A stretch of DNA of 64,000 bases from Ctenosaura bakeri (Eukaryota; Chordata; Lepidosauria; Squamata; Iguanidae): positions 1 through 64,000 of the forward strand of contig CAOLHI010001151.1 of NCBI GenBank assembly GCA_948474755.1, in the 5' to 3' direction. Made by a program: the position numbers and the translations under genes. Each line of letters starts with the position of its first letter. Position 1 is the first letter of the stretch. The notes beneath the pieces were generated by a model. The model was not told the DNA's origin. It made no database searches and was given only the letters and a program-made list of their open reading frames with translations. Positions 46,445 through 56,468 of this stretch are shown piece after piece.

Positions 46445-46960
46445 TTTGGACAGGTGTTGCTACCGCTCCTCCTCCTCCTCCTCCAGGGAAGCCGGGAGTT
46501 CGGGCGAAACTCCCCGCACGGAGGGTTTCTCCAGGAAGTAGCGTCCCAGCCCAGAACCCGGAGGGAAGGGACGGGTTCCTCCTCCTCCTCCTCTTTTGCG
46601 CGCTGGCTGGCTGGCTAGGAGGCGCGTGTGCGTTTCATCAAGGCAGGGGAGCGAAACCACGCTCCCCCCGGCCCGCTCTCCTCCTCCTCCTCCTCCCGGT
46701 CAATCTAAATCTGTCTCTCCTTCCCTGTGTGCGTCTGATCCTCGGGCGCTGAGCTGGCCGCAGCTGCTAATCCATCATGACACACAGAGGGGGAAGGAAC
46801 GACGCCGCGGAGGGGGAAAGGCGAGAGGCGCCTCCCCCTTACCTGAGCAGAAGGCTCTCTTAAAGGCACATCGACCCGCCAGACCGGGGCTCCCCGGGCG
46901 GTCCAACCTGTTGCCGCCGTCCCAGGACCTGCGCCGGTCGTGTAACGGAATGTAAACAAG
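46380..46960 (-). promoter_or_regulatory. CpG-rich promoter and 5' UTR block of STX3
   Basis: A clearly GC- and CpG-rich stretch surrounds exon 1, in contrast to AT-rich DNA on both sides. It has no obvious TATA box. It holds three CTC/GAG triplet runs (46466-46484, 46577-46593, 46678-46696) and an ETS-like CAGGAAGT at about 46532. This is the expected CpG-island promoter of a broadly expressed gene. The transcription start cannot be placed. A consensus donor on the minus strand at 46843/46842 (CTCAG|gtaagg) could end an upstream noncoding first exon. Confidence 0.7.
46415..46444 (-). CDS. STX3: STX3 exon 1 (coding part): Munc18-binding N-peptide
   Basis: Ten codons, [10 protein letters not shown], ending at a consensus donor (GCG|gtaagg). 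The D3-R4...L8 pattern is the syntaxin N-peptide, which in the family binds the outer face of Munc18 proteins. The start is supported by an A at -3 and by agreement with the family N-terminus. The 5' UTR just upstream carries a run of GGA triplets (46466-46484 on the + strand as CTC repeats) ending about 22 nt before the ATG. The exon sits in a CpG-rich block, and intron 1 after it is about 29 kb, so the N-peptide is coded far from the rest of the protein. Confidence 0.95.
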
Positions 46961-47162
46961 GGCCATTTCCGCACTACAGTGTTAAAGTGCTGCTATTCCA
47001 CTATCAACCTCCTATGGAATTCTGGGGTTTGAAGTTTAGGGAAGGGCACTTCGAATTCTCCGCCAAAGAGCTCTTTGGTCTCAGTAAACTACAAACCCCA
47101 GAATTCCACAGGGCGTTGAAAGTGGAATAGCAGCACTTTAACACTGTAGTGCGGAAATGGCC
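46961..47162. mobile_element. Foldback MITE, GGCCATTTCCGCAC family, copy 3
   Basis: 202 bp. The ends GGCCATTTCCGCACTACAGT and ACTGTAGTGCGGAAATGGCC are exact inverted repeats that continue to about 40 bp with few changes. AAG stands on both sides (46958-46960 and 47163-47165). It borders the CpG-rich block of STX3 on its upstream side. The superfamily cannot be settled from the ends alone: 3-bp duplications are seen, but not the TWA typical of PIF/Harbinger. Confidence 0.88.
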
Positions 47163-47460
47163 AAGGATGGAGGCTGGAAGGGCCCTGCGCAAAACTCTTA
47201 AGGACTGCTTTCTGTTCTTTACTACCCTTATAGCTGTTGGTGGTTTTATTTTATAGGAATCAGGCAAACAGAAAGAAGGATCCTCCGCCGGCCCCAGGAA
47301 GTTGCAGCACATAGTGGGACCAGTGGAAGGGAACAGTTAGGGACACGTTCAGCTGTGCGGTGTCTTCAGCTGGGATAAGGATTATGAAGCATGCTAAAGT
47401 CTTGGGGAAAATGACTTTGGGAAAATGCTTAAAGAAGATACCTTTCAACATTTCAACAGA

Positions 47461-48425
47461 AAGAAATGAAAGGTCCTACACTTAGGCAGGAAAAAGAGAA
47501 TGCACAAATATAGGCTGGGGGACACGTGGCTGGATAACCCTACATGTGAAAGGGATCTAGGAGTCTTGGTAGATCACAAGCTGAACATGAGTCAGCAGTG
47601 TGATGCAGCAGCCAAGAAAGCCAATGCGATTCTCGGTTGCATCAATAGGAGTATCATCATTTGTCTCTTTGTTCTAATTTTGTTTTTAATTTGTTTTTAA
47701 TAATTAATGTGTTTTAGGGGGATAGAAGGGTTGGTGGGTGGGGAGGATGGGGTACATTTTAATGTTTTAATGTATTTATATATATTTTTTGTAATGCCGC
47801 CTCGATCCACTGGGAGAGGCGGGATAAAAATAAATTTTAGTAGTAGTAGTAGTAGTAGTAGTATGGTGTCTAGATCAAGGGAGGTAATGGTACCACTCTA
47901 TTCTGCATTGGTTAGGCCTCATCTGGAATACTGTGTCCAGTTCTGGGCACCTCAAGTCAAGAAGGATATCGACAAGCTGGAACGTGTCCAGAGGAGGGCA
48001 ACCAAAATGGTGAAGGGTCTGGAAGCCATGCCCTATGAAGAACAGCTTAGGGAGCTGGGTATGTTTAGTCTGCAGAAGAGAAGGTTAAGAAGGGCCATGA
48101 TAGCCATGTTTAAATATTTGAAGGGATTTCATGTCAAGGAGGGAGCGGGCTTGTTTTCTGCTGCTCCAGAGACTAGGACAAGGAGCAATGGATTCAAGTT
48201 GCAGGAAAGGAGATTCCACCTGAACCTCAGGAAGAACTTCCTGATGGGTCAGAGCTGTCCGGCAGTGGAATATGCTGCCTTGGAGTGTGGAAGAGTCTTC
48301 TTCTTTGGATGTTTTTAAGCAGAGACTGGATGGCCATCTCTTGGGAATGCTTTGATGCATGTTCCTGCATAGCAGGGAGTTGGACTCAATGGCCCCTGGA
48401 GTCTCTTCCAACTCTATGAGTCTAG
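47461..48425 (+). mobile_element. CR1 LINE 3' part, interrupted by a younger insertion
   Basis: The ORF2 end is readable (CERDLGVLVDHKLNMSQQCD, then [20 protein letters not shown] and [20 protein letters not shown]), then the 3' UTR and the end TCCAACTCTATGAGTCTAGG. About 210 bp of foreign sequence (47655-47865) split it inside the reading frame. Confidence 0.87.
47655..47865 (+). mobile_element. Retroposon tail inserted in CR1, with (TAG)n end
   Basis: AT-rich sequence ending GCCGCCTCGATCCACTGGGA then GGCGGGATAAAAATAAATTT and nine TAG triplets (47839-47865), after which the CR1 frame resumes (ATGGTGTCTAGATCAAGG). The GGGATAAAAATAAA-plus-triplet tail is usual in lizard retroposons; family not named. 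GTAT appears at both borders. Confidence 0.65.
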
Positions 48426-48539
48426 GAACTTGCCCATTTGCGTGAGTGAGTTCCAGAGGGCCTGAAGGTTAGAAAGAGAGAACTCACATCCATCAAAACC
48501 AGACATTTTCTTACTATACCAAATGTTTTCTCAGTATTA

Positions 48540-49390
48540 AGTTTTTTTTAAAAAAAAAAGTTTCTCTATCATATTTTTATCTACATACATGAAAGTTTAC
48601 TGTATTTTCTTATCCTCCTACACTTCTACTTAGAATCTTAGTATTAACATAAATGTTACCAGTTGTTTAAGTACTACATTTGTCTTTTAATAACCTTCAG
48701 TCCAGGTCCTTATGTACTGGATATTCTATTAAGTAACCTTAATACTTTAGTACATATTTTCTTAAAACCCTTTGGAATATAATAATGTATTTTTACCCAA
48801 CTACTCATTCTCAAGTGCTCTTTATATGTTAATTATATTTTGTGTTGGAGGTAATTATCTATTGGAACACACTCATTTTTTATGCCTTCTGTTTGGTTTC
48901 TTAATTTTCGTGAAAGAGTATCTGCTATTTTCATCTTTTGTATACTTTGAAACCACTGTTCAATTTTGGGAACATCTTCATTTTTCCAAAATTTTGCAAA
49001 TTCTATTCTCGCAGATGTTACCATATATAGTATGATTCTCCAGTACTTCTTGTCGGTTTGATTATCTATTCCATCAAGTATGTTTAATAAATAAATTTCT
49101 GGGGTCATAGTGAATTGATTACGGAATATTTTTTCTATATTTTTGTGTATTTCTTTCCAGTAACTTCATGTCTTTGGGCAGATCCACCACATATGATATA
49201 TTGTACCAGTCTGAGTGTGGCATTTCCAACATCTTCCTGTTCCTGTCTTGTATATTTTTTGTATTTTTTCTGGAGTCATATACCATCTATGGAAGATTTT
49301 GAAATAGTTTTCTTTCAAGTTTTGCACTTTTGTAAACTTCAAGGTCCTCTTCCAACTTGATTCCCATTGACTCAACTGTATTGTATGTCC
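48540..49390 (-). pseudogene. L1 LINE, 3' end of ORF2, decayed
   Basis: Minus-strand translation reads WESSWKRTLKFTKVQNLKEN, then FKIFHRWYMTPEKIQKIYKT and a CCHC-type block ending HMWWICPKT. After an in-frame stop it continues TPEIYLLNILDGID...WRIILYMVTSARIEFAKFWK. This is the C-terminal part of L1 ORF2, related to but different from the copy at 52.8 kb. The A/T-rich 48540-48560 may be its tail. Confidence 0.8.
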
Positions 49391-49654
49391 AGCGTTCTGA
49401 GTTTTGTTGCTATGCTTGTATGCTTAATAGAATATTAGAACCAAACAGAAGCTGGAGGATCATTCTTGTCCAGTTTGTGGCCCCTTCTTTTTCTGAGGGG
49501 TAGGGGTGTACAGTCTACACCCCCTGCCCTTAACAACTGCTTAAATTAACAGCTAGAGCAGACAATGTAACAAGTGACACTTGTCATTTCTGGGGAAAGT
49601 ACCATAGATTTAGTTTCTTTTTAGCACAGGTTATGTCCATATGTAAAAGTGTGG

Positions 49655-50215
49655 TATAGTGCTTTGAGTGTTGGGCTAGGGCTCTGGGAGACTAGGGTTT
49701 GAATTTTTACTCAACATGGAAAGCCACTGGGCAGGGTTGCCAAAATGAAAACTGGAGATGTTTCCTATGCCTTTAATGGTTGTGTATTATATAGAAGAGG
49801 GAATTTCAGGAGGTACTGCATGTCATATAAGCAGGTAACAAGCTACACTAGCTGAAATTCCTCCTCTTACACTAGGGCTGCCTTATCCATTAGACACTTT
49901 AGGCACAGTGGGCTTACAAAAATTCTATGGCCTATGAAAACATCCCTAGTGGTATGTCAAAGCAAGGTGAAGAGTTGAATACAAGAGTACCCATGGGCTA
50001 CAAAAACCTTAACGCAGCTCTGTTCTATACAACCATTTAAAGTACAGGAACCCTCTACAGTTTTCGCTCTGGTAACCCTACCACTGGGTGACTTCAGGGA
50101 AGGCACACTCTCTCTATAGACTTTCTCTGAATAGACCTTGCCAAGAAAATCATATGAGAGAGTTTCCATATAGAGGAGACTTGAAGGCATATTACAACAA
50201 CAAATGTCAAGCCGT
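49655..50215 (+). mobile_element. Sauria-type SINE interrupted by a hAT MITE
   Basis: Head GTGTGGTATAGTGCTTTGAG and body ...GGAAAGCCACTGGG stop at 49731 and resume at 50081 as CCACTGGGTGACTTCAGGGA. The tail GACTTGAAGGCATATTACAACAACAAA lies at about 50181-50207. The CCACTGGG at both borders is the target duplication of the insert, so the SINE is the older element. Confidence 0.88.
49732..50080. mobile_element. hAT MITE with perfect 8-bp target duplication
   Basis: The ends CAGGGTTGCCA and TGGTAACCCTA are 11-bp TIRs (9 of 11 matching). CCACTGGG stands at 49724-49731 and 50081-50088. An 8-bp duplication and CAGGG-type end are hAT features. The left half shares the CCTTTAATGGTTGTGTA block with copies at 22.3 and 60.0 kb. 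The right half (about 49870-50020, TAGGGCTGCCTTATCCATTA ... ACGCAGCTCTG) is not in those copies and looks like a further insertion. Confidence 0.88.
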
Positions 50216-50633
50216 AGTAAGATTTCTGTCTCACACACACTTGCTAGTGGGATGCAATTAAGGAATGCACAGACAAACTGAGATAGAGATAGCAATTCCT
50301 ATTGTTTGTCCTCAGCATTAAGTGATCAACCCAGGTGGTGGAAACCAGTGTTTCTTCTAGAACTAGTTTTTCAACATTTTTTAAAAATAGAACCTAAAAA
50401 TAGAAAAGTGCAGCGCCTGCAATGCATTGTGAATTGTCACTGAGATTTGTGCATGCATGCTTTTATGTTTGTCTCCCTCTTCTATTGGATTTCTAGCCTT
50501 TTTGAGGAAGGGCAGAACAAATAAATAATCAAACACTTGTATTACTTCTAAGCAAACATGCTTTAAACAGTCCCGTGGAAGTTTCTGAAAAAGGAGTTTT
50601 CATGTTCCTCAGAGCCAGAACCAGTAACATTCA

Positions 50634-50935
50634 TGGAGTCATAGATCTGCAAAGAACCACAAGAGCCATCTAGCCCATTTCCTGCCATGCAGGAATGCAC
50701 AAAAAAGTCCTCCTAAAAGATGACTGTGCAACCTCTTTTTAAAGACCTCCAATGAAGGAGAGTTCTTGGTCCACTGAGGAAAAGCTCCATGGCCAACAGC
50801 AATTACTGTCAGGACATTCTTCTGATTTAAATAGAATCCCCCCCCCGCCCAGTTTGAATACATTGATTTGTGTTTTAGTCTCTGGAGGAGCAGAAAACAA
50901 GCTTGCTCTGCCTTCTACATGACATTGAGACCACT
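50634..50935 (-). mobile_element. CR1 LINE 3' end
   Basis: Reversed CR1 terminus: GGAGTCATAGATCTGCAAAG, CCATCTAGCCCATTTCCTGC, CATGCAGGAATGCAC, GACCTCCAATGAAGGAGAG and further to TTGCTCTGCCTTCTACATGA. Confidence 0.85.
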
Positions 50936-50939
50936 TAAT

Positions 50940-52255
50940 GTTTGTTTTCTCCTTACGTTTCTATTACATGGTGATACCCAATAACAGTCTACAGTCAAAG
51001 TGCATCACCTTCCTACTGTAGGGCAAAGTATCTTCTTGTTTGGACAGGACACCAGGAGGGAACCCACTTTCAGCTGAATGGAGGGCATAAAAGGTGCATG
51101 GAGGTTACAGCTATTTGAAATCAGGCTCCAAAGCAATTTGTATACCTGAGATAAAGATTGTTCCTCTTGTTTGTACCTCCTCTTCCTATTCTACATACAG
51201 AAATTGACTGGACTCACAGCTGAATACATCCAACTTCTGTATTTGGGATGGGACACAACATCCTCTATTTGCCTTTGCAGAAGGCTGACTTAGGGGCTAC
51301 AGAATAGGCCATGTGAAACACATAGCTCCAACATCCCATCACTCCTCCTTGCCCCTCAGAATTGGCTGCCTGAAGCAGCAGCCGCACTCTGCCTAATTGG
51401 AGTACTGCCTCTGTTTGGGAAGAAAGCAAAAGAAACAGAGCTAGGAGGTCTGAGTTACTGAAAGGCTGGTGAAGACTCTTAACAGCTCAGTGTTTCTCTT
51501 TGGTGCATGCTGTCTGGTAGCAAATCTGCTGGATGGTAGGAATGGTTGTTGTTTGCACCTATTAATGATGTCTCTATATATTTATAAATAGACCAAATCT
51601 TACAAATACATTATATACCTCCACTGTACTCATCTTTCCAAATGTGAGTAGCACTGTCCCTGGAACATCTCAGCACTCAAGTCAGTAAGGAAAATACAAG
51701 GTACTGCCTGTTTTCCTCATGAAAATATCCTGTTACATTATCGCTTTGTAGCTTTCCCTTGATATTTAAATATAATGAAATATTTATGTCTTTTATTCTG
51801 CACAGCATAAGCAATTATTGGTAAAGATCTTTCTCCCACTTTGAACCAGAAAGTCTTGCTGAATTGCATTCCATACTTAAAAGAATTTGACGTAGCTTTG
51901 AAAATAGCATCTTCCCTTTACGTTGTTCAAATTATGTTAAGCTTCTCAAGATATTATGCTCCCTTTTCTTAGCATATAAGCTTCTGTTTTTCAGTGATTG
52001 CAGTGAAAGAGATTGTCACATCCATGACATATAAATCCTCATGGCAGTATAGTGTATGTTTTTTCCTTAGCAAAAAAAAGAATCCAAATACTGATTCTGA
52101 TTAAAAGAAAGATCTGTTATTATTGATTAAAGTGGTGATATAACTAGAGTGGGAGCCATTTCTTTTCTGTTTATTTCATGTCTCTAATAATGGTGATAAA
52201 ATAAAGTTATCTTTTTTTTCTGGTGTTCCTCTTTTGGATTTTTTTAATAAAAAAA
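50940..52255. other. Unassigned intergenic DNA
   Basis: 1.3 kb of AT-rich sequence. A short CTCTGCCTAATTGGAGTACT remnant near 51390 resembles the MITE at 22.5 kb. No gene seen. Confidence 0.5.
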
Positions 52256-52780
52256 TAAATAAAAAGCCCAGCCAGATCAGACCAAAGGCCTGTCTAGTCC
52301 AGCATTCTCTTCTCACAGTGGTCCAATTTATTCTCCATGAATTTGTCTAATCCCCTTTTAAAACTGTCCATGCCTGTGGCCATCACTACATCTCATGGTA
52401 GCGAGTTCCACACTTAACTCTGTGTTGTATGAGGAAGGGCTTCCTTTGGTCTTTCCTCACTCTCCTGCCATTTAGCTTTAGTGGATGAGCCCAAGTTCTA
52501 AAATTATGAAAGAAAGGAAAAACTGGTCACTGTCTGCACTTCTTGTCAGGCTCCCTTCCCAATCAATTTTTTTCCCGCTAAGATCCAAAGCCCAAGAGAT
52601 TGTAAACATTCCTCAAAGGGGAATTGTTCCAGGGCCTTGATCATTTTGGTTGCTCTTTTTATATTAAACCATGTAATGTTCACGATTCTTCCAGGGGGAA
52701 AAAAAAGAAGTCTTACTAATTTTCTTCACTGCAATACAGTAAATAAACTGGGATCCACTTACAGATCTCTGGGTATGTTC
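52256..52780 (-). mobile_element. CR1-like LINE 3' end
   Basis: Reversed terminus with AGCCCAGCCAGATCAGACCA, AAGGCCTGTCTAGTCCAGCA, TTCTCACAGTGG and TAGCGAGTTCCACACTTAAC. This CR1 subfamily has a 3' end different from the TCTATGATTCT type seen elsewhere in the window. The younger L1 inserted at its 5' side. Confidence 0.75.
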
Positions 52781-52787
52781 AGCAGAA

Positions 52788-55109
52788 TTGACAAGGGAGC
52801 AGTCACTAATAATATTAATTTTAAAACCAAATAAGGATCCTATGGATCCAGGTTCTTATAGACCAATATCTTTAATAAATCAAGATGCAAAAATTTTGAC
52901 AGCAATAATGGCGAAGAGGTTAAATAAATTTATTTATAAGTATATACATAAAGATCAATGTGGTTTTATTCAAGGAAGACAGATGGCAAATTTAATAGGG
53001 AAAACGATAAATAAAATAAATATAATGGACAGAGATAAACAAAAAGCTGGAATTTTAGCCCTAGATATATTTAAAGCCTTTGATTGTGTGGAATGGCCGG
53101 CATTAAAAACAATTTTAAATAAAATAGGATTAGGAGAGAGATTTAAAGGGTTAATAAATCAATTGTATTCACATAATACATCTGTAGTGATGGTAAATGA
53201 TGGATTTACAGAACAGATTCAAATAACAAGAGGAACGAGACAAGGATGTCCATTATCTCCAGTTTTATTTGCAATAGTTATAGAAATGTTAGCGAATGTG
53301 ATAAGAAATGATGAGAATTTGGAAGGAATTGGAGTTAAGGAAAAAAATAAAATAAGCTTATTTGCAGATGACACATTGTTGACAATTAAGGATCCAATTG
53401 AAAAGATAGATAGGATAGATAAACATTTAATAGAGTTTGGGGAGAAGACGGGATTAGAAATAAATTGGGCCAAATCAGAAATAATGTTATTTAATTATAC
53501 TAAAGAAGAAGTACAAAAATTTATAAGTAGTAAAAGAGGATTACTTAAAATAAAAGAATCAATTAAATATTTAGGAATAGAGATTACAAAAAATTTACAA
53601 GAATTACAGGAAAAAAATTTCAAGAAATTAAGATTAGAAACAAAAAGGAAACTAGAGGACTACAAAAATATAAAGCTATCGTGGTTTGGTAGAATAGCAG
53701 TGGTAAAAATGAAAATTTTACCTAAAATTAACTTTTTGTTTAGAATGTTACCAATAAAAATATCAGAGGAAGAATTAAAGGAGTGGCAAAAGATATTAAA
53801 TAATTTTTGTAATGGAAATAAAAAATCGAGGATTAACAAGAAATATTGGTATAAAAGTCAAAAAGAAGGTGGCCTGGGACTTCCAAATTTAAAATGGTAT
53901 TATTATGCAAATCAATTGAGATATATCATAGAGGGGGTTTCAGGAAAGGGTGATTTAGATTGGTTAGAGATAGAAGATATGAATATTGAGACAAAATTAG
54001 AAAATATATTTTTTAGGAATTTTTCGAAGAAAGAAATGGAGAAGATAGAAAATCCTTTTATAAAAAATATAATAGAAATATGGAAAAAAAATAAAAGAAA
54101 ATTATTACCGAATATATCAATATTAACTCCGATAGTGATGATGGAAAAATTTCCAATAAATTTAAGAGAAATAATAGAGAAAGAAATAAAAAAACAAAAA
54201 ATTTATAGATTAAAAGATTGGATGAAAATAATGATAAATAAAGATAGAATGAAAGAGAGATTGCAGGAAACTAAAATATCCTGGTTAAATTATATACAAT
54301 TAGAGCAATGGACAAAGAGTATGAAAAGATATGTTAAGGATTTTAAAGAATATACTAAATTTGAACAAATTATTATTCAAAGAGAAAATATGCAAGAAAA
54401 TGAAATACTAAAAGGTATTACAAGTGAAATATATAAAATATTAGCAAAAGAACAAGAAGAGGATTTTCTTAGAAAAATGTGGGAGGAAGAGACAGTACAA
54501 AATATAGATATACAAGAATGGAGAAAAATTTGGAAACAACGTCATTTAAAAAAATTATCAATAAGAATAAAAGAGAATTATTATAAATTAGTGTGGAAAT
54601 GGTACTTGACTCCAGTGAAATTAAATCAAATAGATGAGAAATATTCAAGATTATGTTGGAGAGGATGTCAAGAAATTGGTACATATATGCATATGTGGTG
54701 GAATTGCAATAAGATAATGGAGTTTTGGCAAAAGGTTTTTAAAGAGATAAAAGAGATTATAGGAGCAGATATACCAGTATGTCCAAATATTGCATTGTTG
54801 TCTATATATGATAAGGTTGAGTGTACTCAAGTAAAGAAAGAATTAATAACAAATTTGTTAACTGCAGCGAGATTAATAATAGCAAAAAAATGGAAAGCAA
54901 ATGAAAAATTTCAAATAGAGGAATGGTATAACGAAGTGTGGAAAATTGCAATTAATGATAAACTAACATGTAGAATTAGGTTTATGAAAGGTTTGGTTAA
55001 AGGGAATGATTTTGAAGAAATTTGGAAAATATTTTTGGATAAAGTTCTGAAAAGAGATAGTAATACTACCCTGTCAAAAGAAGAATGGCAATTTTGGAAA
55101 GTGGATTAA
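52788..55109 (+). CDS. L1 ORF2 remnant: reverse transcriptase and C-terminal domain
   Basis: Open frame of 773 codons. The first few come from the flanking target site; the L1 part starts near residue 4 (EQSLIILILKPNKDP). Reverse transcriptase blocks: DIFKAFD (93-99), RGTRQGCPLSP (148-158) and the catalytic FADD (192-195). The C-terminal zinc-knuckle-like CX3CX7HX4C motif of L1 ORF2 is present: C623, C627, H635, C640. The stop TAA is at 55107-55109. Codons are extremely A-rich, as in L1. There is no endonuclease domain. The absence of any stop or frameshift over 2.3 kb indicates a young copy. It has no promoter or start of its own and is probably not expressed as a protein. Confidence 0.93.
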   Translation: MTREQSLIILILKPNKDPMDPGSYRPISLINQDAKILTAIMAKRLNKFIYKYIHKDQCGFIQGRQMANLIGKTINKINIMDRDKQKAGILALDIFKAFDCVEWPALKTILNKIGLGERFKGLINQLYSHNTSVVMVNDGFTEQIQITRGTRQGCPLSPVLFAIVIEMLANVIRNDENLEGIGVKEKNKISLFADDTLLTIKDPIEKIDRIDKHLIEFGEKTGLEINWAKSEIMLFNYTKEEVQKFISSKRGLLKIKESIKYLGIEITKNLQELQEKNFKKLRLETKRKLEDYKNIKLSWFGRIAVVKMKILPKINFLFRMLPIKISEEELKEWQKILNNFCNGNKKSRINKKYWYKSQKEGGLGLPNLKWYYYANQLRYIIEGVSGKGDLDWLEIEDMNIETKLENIFFRNFSKKEMEKIENPFIKNIIEIWKKNKRKLLPNISILTPIVMMEKFPINLREIIEKEIKKQKIYRLKDWMKIMINKDRMKERLQETKISWLNYIQLEQWTKSMKRYVKDFKEYTKFEQIIIQRENMQENEILKGITSEIYKILAKEQEEDFLRKMWEEETVQNIDIQEWRKIWKQRHLKKLSIRIKENYYKLVWKWYLTPVKLNQIDEKYSRLCWRGCQEIGTYMHMWWNCNKIMEFWQKVFKEIKEIIGADIPVCPNIALLSIYDKVECTQVKKELITNLLTAARLIIAKKWKANEKFQIEEWYNEVWKIAINDKLTCRIRFMKGLVKGNDFEEIWKIFLDKVLKRDSNTTLSKEEWQFWKVD

Positions 55110-55531
55110 ATAAAAAGTTGGCTCTGGGGGGTGGGTATTTTTTAGTTTTAGTTTTGTTTTTCTTTTATGTTGTATATTTTGTAATTCTTAGTAGGTGTGT
55201 GTGTTAAACTTGTGATTTATAGATTTAATTGGATAAGTGATGTCAATGTTTTTTTAAAAAAAAAAGTTAAAAGAATTAACAATAGAAATAGATTAAAGGG
55301 GATGTGAAAAATATTGAATTAAATGTGAAATTATAACAGTTGAACAGATTTATAAATTTAAGGGTAAAGGTGCAAAATAACAATGTAAGTTAGTATTGCT
55401 TAAGAGAAGAGAAAAAAAAAGAAAAAAAATTTTTTTAATTCACTATTATGTATATCACATGGTGTTTTATTTTTTTTCTTGTTTTGTATTTGTGATTTAG
55501 TTATATGATTAATAAAAATTAAAAAAAAAAA
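52798..55531 (+). mobile_element. 5'-truncated L1 LINE, recent, with 14-bp target duplication
   Basis: 2.7 kb element containing the reverse transcriptase to C-terminus of ORF2, a 3' UTR of about 0.4 kb, AATAAA-type sequence at about 55511 and a poly(A) end. AGAATTGACAAGGG (52784-52797) and AGAATTGGCAAGGG (55532-55545) flank it, 13 of 14 identical: a target-site duplication. 5' truncation is usual for target-primed insertion. It lacks its 5' UTR, ORF1 and endonuclease, so it cannot move by itself. Confidence 0.93.
55110..55531 (+). other. L1 3' UTR and tail
   Basis: T-rich then A-rich noncoding sequence after the ORF2 stop, with GATTAATAAAAATT and a run of A residues directly before the right target duplication. 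Confidence 0.85.
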
Positions 55532-56189
55532 AGAATTGGCAAGGGCTTTCAACTCCCAACTGTCAAGATAAGTTGTGGGAATTAACTAGTTAATTAACTA
55601 CCTAAAAAAAAAAATCAAAGAAATCAGTAACTTAATGTTTACTCTTTATATTAACAGCTGCCCACCGAACTGGTTAAACAGTGGTTAACTCCAAATCCAT
55701 CTTTGGCAGAAGGGATAAGTATATGTTAAAGGTTTTTAAATGAAATCAGCTTTCATAGGCTATTGGTGACATACGCTAGCATAACTCCTGATTATGCCAG
55801 TGCACAAACTGTTTTTCTTTTCGATATTGTGGAAAGAAGTATTCATTATCTTCTACTGCAACACCCCCATTCTGAGTACAAAATAACAAATGGGGGGATT
55901 GTGGGTGCAGCTTTGTCTCGTGGGGTAGAGGTGAATCTGAGAGAGTTCAGTTGCTCTGCACCAGCTAGAGATGAAGGAGCAGACTCACGTTGGAGAAGAC
56001 ATCCTCTACTGAAAACCATAAGTATGCTAGTGGAAAGTTATCCTCCATCGGCATCTTGGCCCTAGAGTTGTCTCTTACAAAATCACTTTCTGTATAGAAC
56101 AGTGTCTCTTTACTGCAAATCTAAGAATTATTTTTGAGACAAAGAATAGTATGTATCCTATGAGAAAGAGGCCACATACACTTAGTGAT

Positions 56190-56468
56190 TTATCTCTGCG
56201 TAAGTATTTTCCCAGGCATTGCAGAAGGAAGTACTCTTGTCATCTCTTTGTGCAATGCCTGTTCCATAGCAGCATAATAGCAGCCAGACAATGTCCAGGT
56301 ACAACTTTGCCCCCTGGCCCAATGACCACTGATTAGCCTTCGGAGAGTGGCTCGCTGCTGTCTGGCTGCCCCTGTGCCATTAAGGGAATTGAGCATTCTC
56401 CAGACCTCCAGTATACTTCCAGTAGGATCTCTGCCAAGTCTCACTTTATACTGGTGGTTCTGGTGCAC
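56190..56468 (-). other. Unassigned open stretch
   Basis: A 92-codon frame, with local base composition richer in GC than its neighbours. The translation (…KVRLGRDPTGSILEVWRMLN…) is fairly rich in charged and aromatic residues, but I cannot place it in a family. Splice-like signals are not convincing. It could be an old retrocopy fragment or chance. Confidence 0.18.

Noticed and set aside
46142..46618. 158-codon ORF over the palindrome and 5' UTR
   Set aside because: It crosses the foldback element and the STX3 exon 1 region in the opposite sense. The palindrome gives the same peptide on both strands.
46596..46974. Divergent gene (for example a neighbour such as MRPL16) starting in the CpG block
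   Set aside because: The open frames are GC-rich low-complexity translations, and I see no similarity to a known protein on the + strand from 46.6 to 64 kb.
47500..48318. 203-codon ORF at 47.7-48.3 kb as a gene
   Set aside because: It joins a retroposon tail to the end of CR1 ORF2.
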